Shown here one piece after another: positions 50,009 to 58,433 of a stretch of 64,000 bases of DNA. A model generated the notes under the pieces. The model had not been told where the DNA came from, searched no databases, and was given only the letters and a program-made list of their open reading frames with translations. The DNA comes from Faecalibacterium sp. HTF-F (lineage in GTDB: Bacteria > Bacillota > Clostridia > Oscillospirales > Ruminococcaceae): the NCBI RefSeq assembly GCF_023347535.1, contig NZ_CP094473.1, positions 1,550,001 through 1,614,000 of the forward strand, in the 5' to 3' direction. A program made the translations under genes and the position numbers. How positions within the stretch are numbered: position 1 is the first letter of the stretch; each line of letters opens with the position of its first letter.

Positions 50009-52168
50009 TCAGTTTTTCCTGACCGCGATCAGCACGCGGATCTTGCCGCCTGCCGCGCGCAGGCCGCCATCGTACCAGCCGATGAGGGTGTACTCCTCAC
50101 CGTTCACCTGAGAAAGAGTGGTGGGATAGTAGGTGCCTTTATACCACAGATACACCTGCATCTCATCGGCAGTTTCGTACTTTTTGTTTCCGCTCATGAC
50201 CGAGGCCGCACCCACCTTGTCAATGACTACGGGCAGCAGCTGCGTCATGGACTTGACCGTACCGGAGGTGCTGGTGCCAATGGCGATGCCGCCTGCCAGC
50301 ACCGGATATTTGGTACTGGTCTTGTAGGTCGTCTGTTTGCCGTTCACGTAGCACACGTAATCTGCACCGCTTCCCAGATAGTTGAGCACGGTGCTCAGGC
50401 TGCCGCTGGTATTGTTGGCGCCCAGTTTGAGCAGGTAGCTTGCCAGTTTATCGGTGCTGCCGGTCACGCTTTCCCACAGGCTGCTGCCAATGCTGCCGTC
50501 CACAAGGCCCCACAAAAGATCGCCGGTGCTGGGCAGCACGATATCCGCCACATCGCTGATGATCTGGGAATCATCTGTCGTGGTGGTGGTGCTGCTGCCG
50601 GTCGTGCCAGTGGTGCTGTCGTTCCCTGTAAGTTTTTTGATCGCCGTGCTGACCGTCATGCCGGAGGAGGTCGTTCCGCTGGTGGTGGTCGTGGTGTTGT
50701 TGATGAGGTTCTTCACATCATCCAGCACGCCATAGGTCCACAGATCACCGGTCACATCGTTCAGGATCAGGCGGTCGATCTGGCCGTTTTCGTTGGTGGT
50801 GTAGTAGCGCACATCGGCGTCAGAAAGTGTTACCCCCGATAGGCGGCTGGGACTTACCGTCCCAGCCACACCCTCCGATGTCGTATCCAGAATTTCTACG
50901 TCGTCTGCAAGGGCAGTGCCGCCCAGAGCAGTGCTGTCTGCATTGATGGTGCCGGAGGTGCTGGTTTTGGTGATGGTCTCCACCTGTTCACCCTCAGCGT
51001 TCACCGTGATCTTCACCATCCAGCCTGCCGGGTAATTCAGGCTTTTATCCACATTCACGGTGCGGGTAACGCCGTCGGTGCACTTGACTGCCACCGCCTG
51101 CCGGACGTCCGCACCGTTTTCCTCCACAAGGCTTCGGGCGGCGGTCTGCACCACACCGTAGAACACTTCGTCCGCTTCATCGCCGGTCAGCACCGCAACG
51201 GCCTCGTTGTTCATGCCCAGCAGCAGGGTGACCACCTGCCCCACACCGCCGCCGTTCAGGCTGGACAGCTGTGCCGCCGCCGAGGAGCTTGCAATGGTGT
51301 AGCTAGTGCCCGCCACGGTAACAGAGGTGGGTGCGCTGGCGCTGGGCGACACCGCCGTGATCCGGCCTGCTGCCTTGCGGGTGTAGATCCACACCGTCTT
51401 TGCGCTGGCATTGTAATAGTATACGTCATAGGCGGAAAGCTGTGCCGAAGTGCTCACACTGCCATTGCGGTAGATGGCCTCCGGCACAAAGGGCAGGCTC
51501 TCACCCTCGGATGCCACAAAGGGGCCCTCCAGACTGCTGAGCAGGATGGAGGAAACATCCACCTGACCGTTCGTCACGGTGTAGCCCAGCGTGGTGCCGT
51601 ACACACTGCCGTCTGCCGTATTTGCGGTAAGGGCATTGTACAGCAGCACTGCGCCCTCTTCCAGAGTCATGGTCTGGCCCTGCGTGCAGCCCAGATTGCT
51701 CCGCAGGCCGATGGCATTGGCCTTGTTCAGCTGTGCTGCCGGAAAACCGCCGGTCAGGGTGGTGATATCGTAGCCCAGCAGGGTCAGGGCGGCAGTGCAG
51801 GCTTCTTCCAGCGTGACGGTGTTATCCGGGCGGAAGGAACCGTCGGTGTAGCCGCTCATCCAGCCCTGCTGCACTGCAATGCGGATATAGAGTGCATAAG
51901 CGCTGCTGCCGTTCACATCGGTATACAGGGTGCCGATGCTGCCCTGCGTATTGGCGTTATCGTGGTAGGCAGAAAAAGCCACCAGCAGCTTTGCCAGCTG
52001 CCCGCGGGTGAGCGGCGTGCTCAGCCCGGCCGCTTCCTCGGTGGAGAAAGCGCCCAGCGTCACCGCCGTCTGCACCGCCGTGTTGGAGCCCGCTGCCGAA
52101 GCCGGCAGCACCAGCACGGACACGCCGATGCACACCGCCAGCAGCAGTGCGAGAAATCGTTTTTTCAT
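50009..52168 (-). CDS. S-layer homology (SLH) domain surface protein
   Basis: A secreted protein of about 719 residues. The signal peptide 'MKKRFLALLLAVCIGVSVLVLPASAAGS' precedes SLH-like repeats: 'PLTRGQLAKLLVAFSAY', 'YIRIAVQQGWMSGYTDGSFRPDNTVTLEEACTAALTLLGY' and 'MTLEEGAVLLYNALTA'. The rest is beta-rich, with a Thr/Ser-rich linker near residues 500-540 and a terminal 'MQVYLWYKGTYYPTTLSQVNGEEYTLIGWYDGG'. SLH domains bind secondary wall polymers, so it is a cell-wall-held surface protein. ATG at 52168 has AAGGAGG upstream. Its ligand or enzymatic role is not recognised. Confidence 0.85.
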   Translation of the reverse strand: MKKRFLALLLAVCIGVSVLVLPASAAGSNTAVQTAVTLGAFSTEEAAGLSTPLTRGQLAKLLVAFSAYHDNANTQGSIGTLYTDVNGSSAYALYIRIAVQQGWMSGYTDGSFRPDNTVTLEEACTAALTLLGYDITTLTGGFPAAQLNKANAIGLRSNLGCTQGQTMTLEEGAVLLYNALTANTADGSVYGTTLGYTVTNGQVDVSSILLSSLEGPFVASEGESLPFVPEAIYRNGSVSTSAQLSAYDVYYYNASAKTVWIYTRKAAGRITAVSPSASAPTSVTVAGTSYTIASSSAAAQLSSLNGGGVGQVVTLLLGMNNEAVAVLTGDEADEVFYGVVQTAARSLVEENGADVRQAVAVKCTDGVTRTVNVDKSLNYPAGWMVKITVNAEGEQVETITKTSTSGTINADSTALGGTALADDVEILDTTSEGVAGTVSPSRLSGVTLSDADVRYYTTNENGQIDRLILNDVTGDLWTYGVLDDVKNLINNTTTTTSGTTSSGMTVSTAIKKLTGNDSTTGTTGSSTTTTTDDSQIISDVADIVLPSTGDLLWGLVDGSIGSSLWESVTGSTDKLASYLLKLGANNTSGSLSTVLNYLGSGADYVCYVNGKQTTYKTSTKYPVLAGGIAIGTSTSGTVKSMTQLLPVVIDKVGAASVMSGNKKYETADEMQVYLWYKGTYYPTTLSQVNGEEYTLIGWYDGGLRAAGGKIRVLIAVRKN

Positions 52169-52187
52169 AGTTGCCTCCTTAATTTTG

Positions 52188-52252
52188 GGCTCGCCCTTCG
52201 AGAGAGCTCCGGCATTGCGCCGCTTCAAGCGGACCGTGCCGGTGAGAGGGTT
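52188..52252. repeat. Degenerate relative of the palindromic element
   Basis: CTCGCCCTTCGAGAGAGCT ... GCCGGTGAGAGGGTT parallels CTCCCTTCGGGAGAGCTGGC ... CTGAGAGGGTT of the 37769-37881 element. It fills the gap between the MacB-like permease stop codon and the SLH gene. Confidence 0.4.
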
Positions 52253-52253
52253 A

Positions 52254-53452
52254 TCAGTCATAGCGCAGCGCTTCGATGGGGTTCAGCCGGGCCGCACGCT
52301 TTGCGGGCAGGTAGCCGAACAGCACGCCGATGCCCACCGAAATGCCAAAGGCCACAGCCACCGAGCCAAGGGACGGCGACACGGTCATTTCCATATCGCT
52401 CATGACCAGCGGCAGGATCCTGTTGGCAAGCGCGGAAAGCAGATAGCCGAGACCGATGCCCAGCACACCGCCGAGGGCGGAAGTGGTGGCAGCTTCGGTG
52501 ACAAACAGGCCCAGAATGACCCGTTCCTTCGCACCCAGCGCCTTGCGGATGCCGATCTCACGGGTGCGCTCGGTGACGGACACCATCATGATGTTCATGA
52601 TGCCGATGCCCCCACCAGCAGCGAGATTGCTGCAATGGCTGTGAGGATGGTGACGACCATGTTCACCATGGAGGTCATCATATCCAGCATTTCGCTCATG
52701 CTGGTGACCATGTAGCCCTCATCGGAATTGAGCAGCTCCTGCAGGCCGTTTTCCAGTACGGTCTTCGCTTCGGAAATGTTGTCCTCGCTGGTCACGGTGA
52801 CAGCGTAGGAGCTGGCGGTGCTGGTCTTTGAAACGCGGAGCGCCGTGGTGTAGGGCAACAGAACGATATCATCGCTGCTGCCCTCCTGATCCGAGGTGTC
52901 TGTCACCTTGGCTCCCAGTACGCCCACAATGGTATATTTCTCCGAGCCGATCTTGATGGTCTGGCCCACGGCATTGCCGCCATAGGCCACACGGCTGATA
53001 TAGTCGCCCACAACGCAGATCTTCTTGTTGTCGGTCAGATCCACATAGTTGATACCGCGCCCGACGCGGACGGTGTAGCCGCTCATCCCAAGATAGCTCT
53101 CGCTCACGCCCTTGACGGAGGTGTTGCTGTAGCTGGTGGTACCCACCTTCACGGTGCCGTTGATGCTGGCTGTCGGCGACACCGCCTCGAACAGATCCGG
53201 GCGGGCATCCACGAGGCTGTAAACATCCTCCACCTCCACCGAGCGGGAGCCGTAGCCCATGACCTGCACGCTGATGATATTGGTGCCAAGGTCTGCAAAG
53301 CTGGACGCGATGCTCTGGGTCATGCCGTTGCCCAGACCCACGATGACGATGACCGCCGTCACGCCAATGATAATGCCCAACATGGTGAGGAAGGTGCGGA
53401 ACTTGTTGCTCCAGATGTTCTGGACAGCCTCGCGGAAGGTCTCATAGATCAT
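52254..53452 (-). pseudogene. MacB-like ABC permease (FtsX family), frameshifted
   Basis: Two reading frames together give a normal 400-residue MacB-type permease. The first (52595-53452) has the N-terminal helix, 'FLTMLGIIIGVTAVIVIVGLGNG' and the extracellular MacB core domain. It ends at '...AAISLLVGASAS' and stop. The second (52254-52598) continues with 'MNIMMVSVTERTREIGIRKALGAKERVILGLFV' and the last helices, ending 'AKRAARLNPIEALRYD'. The expected junction LLVGGIGIMNIMMV needs six G on the minus strand, where only five are present (C5 at 52609-52613). One base is therefore missing in a homopolymer. It may be a real or phase-variable mutation or a sequencing error. It is part of the adapter-ATPase-permease operon. 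Confidence 0.85.
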
Positions 53453-54198
53453 GATGCGCTCCCCTCCTGTTCCGTCCTGATTCCACAGCCGGGCTGCACC
53501 ACGGCTTCGGGTGCGTGGGCATCGCCGTCGTACACCACACGGCCGTCTTCCAGTCGGATGATGCGCTGGGCCTGCACGGCGATGGAGTTATCGTGGGTGA
53601 TGAGCACCACGGTATTGCCCTGCCGGTGCAGCTCCTGCAGCATTTTCAGCACCTCACGGCCGGTGTGGCTGTCCAGTGCGCCGGTGGGCTCGTCGGCCAG
53701 AATGACAGCCGGACGGCCTGCCAGTGCCCGCGCGATGGAAACACGCTGCTGCTGACCGCCGGAAAGCTGGTTGGGCTTATTCCGGAGCTTATCGCCAAGG
53801 CCCACCCGTTCCAGTGCGGCGGCGGCACGGCGGTGACGCTCCCCGCGCGGCACCCCGGCATACACCAGCGGAACCTCCACGTTTCCCATCAGGCTGAGCT
53901 TGGGCAGCAGATTATACTGCTGAAAGATGAAGCCCAGCAGCTCGTTGCGGATCTCGGCCAGTTCATCGCGGCTCATTCTGCCCACATCCCGGCCATTGAG
54001 TTTATAGGTGCCCGCCGTGGGCACATCCAGACAGCCGATGATGTTCATGCAGGTGGATTTGCCGGAGCCGGACTGGCCCACGATGGCCACGAACTCGCCC
54101 TTGTTAATCTGCATCGAAATGTGATCTGCAGCCTTTACAAGGGTATCGCCCATCTGGTAATACTTGCACACATGATCAAATTCAATAAGGGCACTCAT
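53449..54198 (-). CDS. MacB-like ABC transporter ATP-binding protein
   Basis: A 249-residue ATPase of the LolD/MacB/FtsE class. Motifs are Walker A 'AIVGQSGSGKSTCMNIIGCLD', 'GRMSRDELAEIRNELLGFIFQQYNLLPKLSLMGNVEVPLVYAG' (Q-loop and class-specific), signature 'NQLSGGQQQRVSIARALAGRP', Walker B 'VILADEPTGALDS' and switch 'VVLITHD'. It overlaps the adapter stop by 1 base and the permease start by 4 bases. In this operon it should energise a tripartite-like efflux system or peptide exporter with the adapter and permease. Confidence 0.95.
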   Translation of the reverse strand: MSALIEFDHVCKYYQMGDTLVKAADHISMQINKGEFVAIVGQSGSGKSTCMNIIGCLDVPTAGTYKLNGRDVGRMSRDELAEIRNELLGFIFQQYNLLPKLSLMGNVEVPLVYAGVPRGERHRRAAAALERVGLGDKLRNKPNQLSGGQQQRVSIARALAGRPAVILADEPTGALDSHTGREVLKMLQELHRQGNTVVLITHDNSIAVQAQRIIRLEDGRVVYDGDAHAPEAVVQPGCGIRTEQEGSAS

Positions 54199-55985
54199 CA
54201 GAAGCCACCTCCCGGGCCTCTGCCGCCGGGGCCTCCGTTCCCTCCGCCGTGCCCGCCGCTGTCGCTGGCGTTCTGTTTTTCAGCAGCGTCGGCATCGTAG
54301 GCGATGGTGCCGCCCGGGCCCACCATGAATTCCATGCTGTCGCTGGCGTTCTGCTTTTCAGCAGCGTTGGCATCGTAGGCGATGGTGTCGCCCTCCTGCA
54401 GGCCGCCGGTCACTTCGATCGAATCGTTGTCGCTGGTGCCGGTGGTGATCTTTACGTACACATAGCCGTCCGGCGCAGTCATATCCTGCACAGCGTTGAC
54501 GGCACTGGGCGAGTCCCTGGTGACAAGCACGTAATTGCCGCGCACCACCGCGCCATTGGGAATGGTGAGGGCGTTCTCGGCACTGCTCACCTCGATCTCG
54601 GCCGTGGCATTCATGCCGGGCAGCAGGTCGCCGGTGTCATCAATGCGGATGGTCACCGGGTAGGTCGTAGTGCCGCCGGTGGTGGTGCCTGCAGCGGAAA
54701 CGCTGGTGACCACGCCGGTAAAGGTGCGGTCCGAGATGGCATCTGCGGTGATGGTGACGGTCTGTCCCTCCTTGATGGAGAGGATCTCCAGCTCGTCCAC
54801 ATTCAGGGTCATTTCCAGATAGCTCAGGTCGTAGATGGTGCACAGCGTCTCGCTGGAAGCCGTGTCGGTGCCCACAGTGTCACCGGCCTTGACATTCTTC
54901 TGGATCACGGTGCCGCTGATGGGCGAGGTGATGGTATAGTTTTCCATCTGCTTTTCGGTGTCGCTCATGGAAAGCTGTGCGTTCAGCAGGCTATCGGCAG
55001 CGGACTGCACCTGCCTGCTCAGCTCGGTGCCGGAAAGCTGCACAATGGCCGTGTTCGCCGCAACGACGGTGCCCTCTTTGACACAGACAGCGGACACCGT
55101 GCCGCTGGCGGTGGCTGTGACGGTCTGCTGGTGCTGGTAATCGAACCGGGCCGAGGCCAGCGCACTGACGCCATTGATGGAGGCCGATGCTGCCTGTGCG
55201 GTGGTCAGGCTGCCGTTGTTCGGCACCGCAATGGTCACGGTGCGCACCAGCAGATTGCCGCTGCTGATGGTGTCGGTGCCGGCCACAGCCTGCACCGTGC
55301 CGGAAAGGGTCTCAAAGGTACCGTTGAGCATGACCTGTGCAGCCTGACCCACGGCAAAATTGGAAGCATCTGCCGCCGGGAATTCCAGCGTGAGCAGCAG
55401 GCTGGAATCATCCCGCACGGTGGCGATCTCCTGCCCGGCGGTCACGTAGTCACCGGCCTTGACCTTGATGGAAGCTACTGTGCCGCCAATGACACTGCGG
55501 ATGTACTGGGCATCGGCGGCATCGTCGTAGCTGCGCTGCGCCTGCTCCAGAGCGAGCTGGGCCTTTTCCACGCTGGTAGCAACGTCTGAGCTGTCGATGG
55601 TATACAGCACCGTTCCCTTTTCGATGGTATCACCCACCTCGAAATCGGCGGTGAGCACGGTACCCTTCACCAGCGACTTGACCGTATAGGTATTGGCTGC
55701 GGAAATGGTTCCGGAACCGCTGAAGGTGTTGGTGATATCCCGCCGTTCCAGCGCTGCTTCCACATACTGGGTGCTGGCCTGCACGTCCTTTTTGCTGGTT
55801 TTGGGCAGCAGCACCGCAGCGGCCACCGCCGCCACGCACACCACCGCCGTGATCTTTTTCCAGTTGTGCTTCAAAAACTGTTTCGGGTCTTTTTTGCCTG
55901 GCTGCGCCGCTGGGCTTTCAAATTCCAGCAGCTCCTGCCGGGCCTCCGGCAGCTGCGCCGGCTCGCTGTTTTTCTTTCGCAGCAT
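54198..55985 (-). CDS. HlyD/MacA-like periplasmic adaptor (efflux subunit)
   Basis: A membrane-fusion-type adaptor of 595 residues. A cytoplasmic lead and a membrane helix near 39-56 ('KITAVVCVAAVAAAVLL') are followed by a barrel-sandwich (lipoyl-like) part 'VKSLVKGTVLTADFEVGDTIEKGTVLYTIDSSD', a coiled-coil hairpin ('VEKAQLALEQAQRSYDDA' and 'QVQSAADSLLNAQLSMSDTEKQMENYTITSPISGTVIQKNVKAGDTVG') and beta-barrel domains. It is longer than MacA (about 370), with two lipoyl-coil passages. The C-terminus has a tandem copy of 'TIAYDA(N/D)AAEKQNASDS' followed by a Gly-rich tail. ATG at 55985 has AGGAGGGG at 7 bases. Likely coupled to the ATPase and permease. Confidence 0.9.
   Translation of the reverse strand: MLRKKNSEPAQLPEARQELLEFESPAAQPGKKDPKQFLKHNWKKITAVVCVAAVAAAVLLPKTSKKDVQASTQYVEAALERRDITNTFSGSGTISAANTYTVKSLVKGTVLTADFEVGDTIEKGTVLYTIDSSDVATSVEKAQLALEQAQRSYDDAADAQYIRSVIGGTVASIKVKAGDYVTAGQEIATVRDDSSLLLTLEFPAADASNFAVGQAAQVMLNGTFETLSGTVQAVAGTDTISSGNLLVRTVTIAVPNNGSLTTAQAASASINGVSALASARFDYQHQQTVTATASGTVSAVCVKEGTVVAANTAIVQLSGTELSRQVQSAADSLLNAQLSMSDTEKQMENYTITSPISGTVIQKNVKAGDTVGTDTASSETLCTIYDLSYLEMTLNVDELEILSIKEGQTVTITADAISDRTFTGVVTSVSAAGTTTGGTTTYPVTIRIDDTGDLLPGMNATAEIEVSSAENALTIPNGAVVRGNYVLVTRDSPSAVNAVQDMTAPDGYVYVKITTGTSDNDSIEVTGGLQEGDTIAYDANAAEKQNASDSMEFMVGPGGTIAYDADAAEKQNASDSGGHGGGNGGPGGRGPGGGF
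54258..54395. repeat. Tandem duplication inside the adaptor gene
   Basis: A roughly 50-bp unit coding for IAYDANAAEKQNASDS occurs twice near the 3' end (about 54258-54310 and 54338-54390), separated by a short segment coding MEFMVGPGGT. The two copies differ at only a few bases. Confidence 0.7.
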
Positions 55986-56041
55986 TGTATCGCCCCTCCT
56001 GTATTGTGTACAGCGGTGGTACTCCCCCGCCAATATCTGGA

Positions 56042-56097
56042 AGTATACAGGATGATTCTTAGGAAAAGGGGCAGGAATTTCTTAAGAGTGGTTAAGA
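56042..56097 (-). promoter_or_regulatory. Promoter region of the efflux operon with response-regulator-like boxes
   Basis: The -10 is TATACT (minus, 56042-56047). Upstream are TTCTTAGGAAA (56056-56066), TTTCTTAAGAG (56078-56088) and GTTAAGA (56091-56097), as read on the plus strand. The first motif recurs exactly upstream of the response regulator gene (58386-58396). Confidence 0.5.
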
Positions 56098-56189
56098 TGA
56101 AAAAAGACAGCGTCAGCTTTTCTATGGGGAAAGCCCCTGCAAAGCCACATCCTTTTCCGCACCGCCAAAGCTGAGAGGGTACAGCAGCT

Positions 56190-56225
56190 GACAACAAAAA
56201 ACTGCCGCACTCTCATGCAGCAGTT
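56190..56225 (-). terminator. Terminator after the histidine kinase gene
   Basis: On the minus strand AACTGC...GCAGTT followed by TTTTTTGTTG; the 5' arm overlaps the kinase stop codon. Confidence 0.7.
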
Positions 56226-57592
56226 CTAAATTTACTCTTTTGCTGTTTTTTTGCTGTTTTGAACAGCAGTGTCATGCGGAAAACGCCCTCCGGCTGCTCA
56301 ATGCGGCAGACACCCTGCATTTTTTCCATCATGGTTTCGATGCTGGGCAGGCCCACCTTGGTGCTCTCTGAGGAAGCAGGCACCGGCAGCACGCAGTTCT
56401 CAAAACAAAGCCCCGCTCTGCTTCCCTCCTGCACGAAGCGCACGACAACATCCCTGTCCGGATCTGCATACTTGAGCAGATTGGAGGTGATGTTATCCAG
56501 AATGCGGCGCACATACTGCCCGCTGACCGAGAGCAGCACGTCCTCATCGCCCAGTTCCAGCGCGCAGGCAAAGCCGCGCTGCTGCAGCGTTTCCACCATT
56601 TCCGTGAGCGGCTCTTCAAACACAGCTGAAAAATGTGCGGGCGGGTCCAGCACGGCCACGGTATCCCGGGTGACCAGCGCATACTCGAACAGATTATCCG
56701 AAAGCTGCTTGATCTGCCGGGCCTTCGCGTCGATCTTGTTCAGGTAATTGTCGGCCTGTTCCGGCGTTTCGTACTTGCGGCAGCGCAGAATCTCGGTATA
56801 CAGCAGCAGGGTGGTCAGCGGCGTGCGCAGGTCGTGAGACATTTCTGTAATGAGGTTCTTCACCTTGGCCGATGCCTGTGCCTCCTCTTCCTGCTGCTGG
56901 CGCAAGGTCACCCGCATGGAGTCCAGACAGGACGCCAGCGTGGTGATCTCATCGCTGCCGCGGATGGTAATGGGGTGATCCAGATCGCCGCCCTCCATGG
57001 CCTGGATCTCCTCGCTGAGCTGCACGACGTAGCGCACGATCCTGCGGCAGTGCAGCAGGAAGAGGCTCGGGAACCACCATAAGATGCACAGGCAAAGCAA
57101 GATTTCGCACCCGGTACCGTAATAGGTATTAAAGCCGTTGTAATAGAGCATCGCGCTCACCTCGCCGTCTGCAAAGGTGAGCGTGTAGCAGGGCAGCCAA
57201 TCGTAAAAGTCGGTCTTATCCACCAGAACACCCGGGTTCTGATCCGATGTGCCGTTCTGCGGCAGAAACGAGATCATCCCGTCTTTGGGTGCAAACGAAG
57301 AGTAGATCATCGTCTGGCCCCGGTAGAGTTCCAGCAGGGTATAGCGCCGCTTATGGCTCCAGTCTGTCAATTCCTTTACATCGGTACTGGCAAGGTGATG
57401 TTCGGTCACATAGCTTTGCAGCTCCTGCACCTGTTTCTGGGTGGCGTGCTGCTGTACCTCCGTGCGGCTGAACCAGAAGCGCAGCCCCTTGGCAAGCACC
57501 ACCTGCGATACCGTCAGCAGCAGCACGCTTTCCAGCGCCGCCAGTGCAATGATGCGTATGAACTGCTTTGCAAGACCGTGATGCTCTTTCAT
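56213..57592 (-). CDS. Sensor histidine kinase
   Basis: A membrane sensor kinase of about 459 residues. Two membrane helices (about residues 8-33 and 165-185) flank an extracellular sensor region. The HAMP-like part 'VVQLSEEIQAMEGGDLDHPITIRGSDEIT' leads to the dimerisation H-box 'LITEMSHDLRTPLTTLLLYTEIL'. The ATPase has an N-box 'ILDNITSNLLKYADPD', but the G1 region reads 'LCFENCVLPVP' instead of DxGxG. G2-like 'KVGLPSIETMMEKM' is kept. The start at 57592 overlaps the regulator stop by 4 bases. It pairs with the OmpR-type regulator and probably senses an envelope stress that induces the efflux operon. Confidence 0.9.
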   Translation of the reverse strand: MKEHHGLAKQFIRIIALAALESVLLLTVSQVVLAKGLRFWFSRTEVQQHATQKQVQELQSYVTEHHLASTDVKELTDWSHKRRYTLLELYRGQTMIYSSFAPKDGMISFLPQNGTSDQNPGVLVDKTDFYDWLPCYTLTFADGEVSAMLYYNGFNTYYGTGCEILLCLCILWWFPSLFLLHCRRIVRYVVQLSEEIQAMEGGDLDHPITIRGSDEITTLASCLDSMRVTLRQQQEEEAQASAKVKNLITEMSHDLRTPLTTLLLYTEILRCRKYETPEQADNYLNKIDAKARQIKQLSDNLFEYALVTRDTVAVLDPPAHFSAVFEEPLTEMVETLQQRGFACALELGDEDVLLSVSGQYVRRILDNITSNLLKYADPDRDVVVRFVQEGSRAGLCFENCVLPVPASSESTKVGLPSIETMMEKMQGVCRIEQPEGVFRMTLLFKTAKKQQKSKFRTAA

Positions 57593-58314
57593 AAGCGGCC
57601 TTCCTCTCCGGCAGCAAAGCGGTAGCCTTTGCCCCACACGGTACAGATACGGGCGGGTTTTTGCGGATCATCCTCCACCTTCATGCGCAGATTGCGGATG
57701 TGCACCATCACCGTGCCGTTGGAGACATAATAATAAGGCTCGTTCCACACCGTTTCGTAGATGACCTGGATGGAATAGATGCGCTGCGGGTTCTGCATCA
57801 GCAGCCGCAGGATCTTGTATTCGGTCTCGGTCAGGTCCACCTCCCGCTCATCCACCCATACCCGGTTGCAATCCAGCGCAAGCCGCACGCCGTGCGCTTC
57901 CAGCGTGGTGTTGCGCGGCTTCTGCGGTGCCTGCTCCTTGCCCAGATAGACGCAGTACCGGCGCAGCAGTGCCTTGACCCGGGCACTGAGCTCCGTAAAG
58001 GAGAAGGGTTTTGCCAGATAGTCGTCGCCGCCCGCAGTCAGGCCCAACAGCTTATCGGATTCCTGCGATTTTGCGGTGAGGAACAGGATGGGCACCGTTG
58101 AGCTCTTGCGCAGTTCCTCACACACGCGCAGACCGCTCATGCCCGGCATCATGATGTCCAGAATAACAAGATCCACCTCCGGGTTGAACAGTTCCAATGC
58201 CCGCAGGCCGTTTTCCGCCTCCAGAATATGATAGCCTTCCCCTGACAGCAGGATGCGCACACCGTCCCGGATGTCCGGGTCGTCCTCCACGATCAGGATC
58301 GTCTGTCCTGCCAT
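57589..58314 (-). CDS. OmpR/PhoB-family response regulator
   Basis: A 241-residue regulator. The receiver domain has 'TILIVEDDPDIRDGVRILL', phospho-Asp in 'VDLVILDIMMPGMSG', 'PILFLTAKSQE' and 'GGDDYLAKPFSFTEL'. The winged-helix DNA-binding domain has 'LDCNRVWVDEREVDLTETEYKILRLLMQNPQRIYSIQVIYETVWNEPYYYVSNGTVMVHIRNLRMKVEDDPQKPARICTVWGKGYRF'. ATG at 58314 has GGGAGG at 9 bases. It is transcribed with the kinase. The motif TTCTTAGGAAA upstream of its own promoter and of the efflux operon promoter suggests autoregulation and control of the MacAB-like system. Confidence 0.93.
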   Translation of the reverse strand: MAGQTILIVEDDPDIRDGVRILLSGEGYHILEAENGLRALELFNPEVDLVILDIMMPGMSGLRVCEELRKSSTVPILFLTAKSQESDKLLGLTAGGDDYLAKPFSFTELSARVKALLRRYCVYLGKEQAPQKPRNTTLEAHGVRLALDCNRVWVDEREVDLTETEYKILRLLMQNPQRIYSIQVIYETVWNEPYYYVSNGTVMVHIRNLRMKVEDDPQKPARICTVWGKGYRFAAGEEGRL

Positions 58315-58348
58315 TCTCTTTTCCTCCCAGTTTTCATTCATTTCTTTC

Positions 58349-58407
58349 AGTATACCAGCCCGCTGCCGCGTTTTCCACGAAAGATTTCTTAGGAAATATT
58401 AAGAGAG
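58349..58407 (-). promoter_or_regulatory. Promoter and upstream boxes of the response regulator gene
   Basis: The -10 is TATACT (minus, 58349-58354), with no good -35. TTCTTAGGAAA (58386-58396) and TATTAAGAGAG (58397-58407) lie upstream, as expected for an activated promoter. Confidence 0.5.
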
Positions 58408-58433
58408 TCTTTTTGAATCATTCTTTAGCGGCC

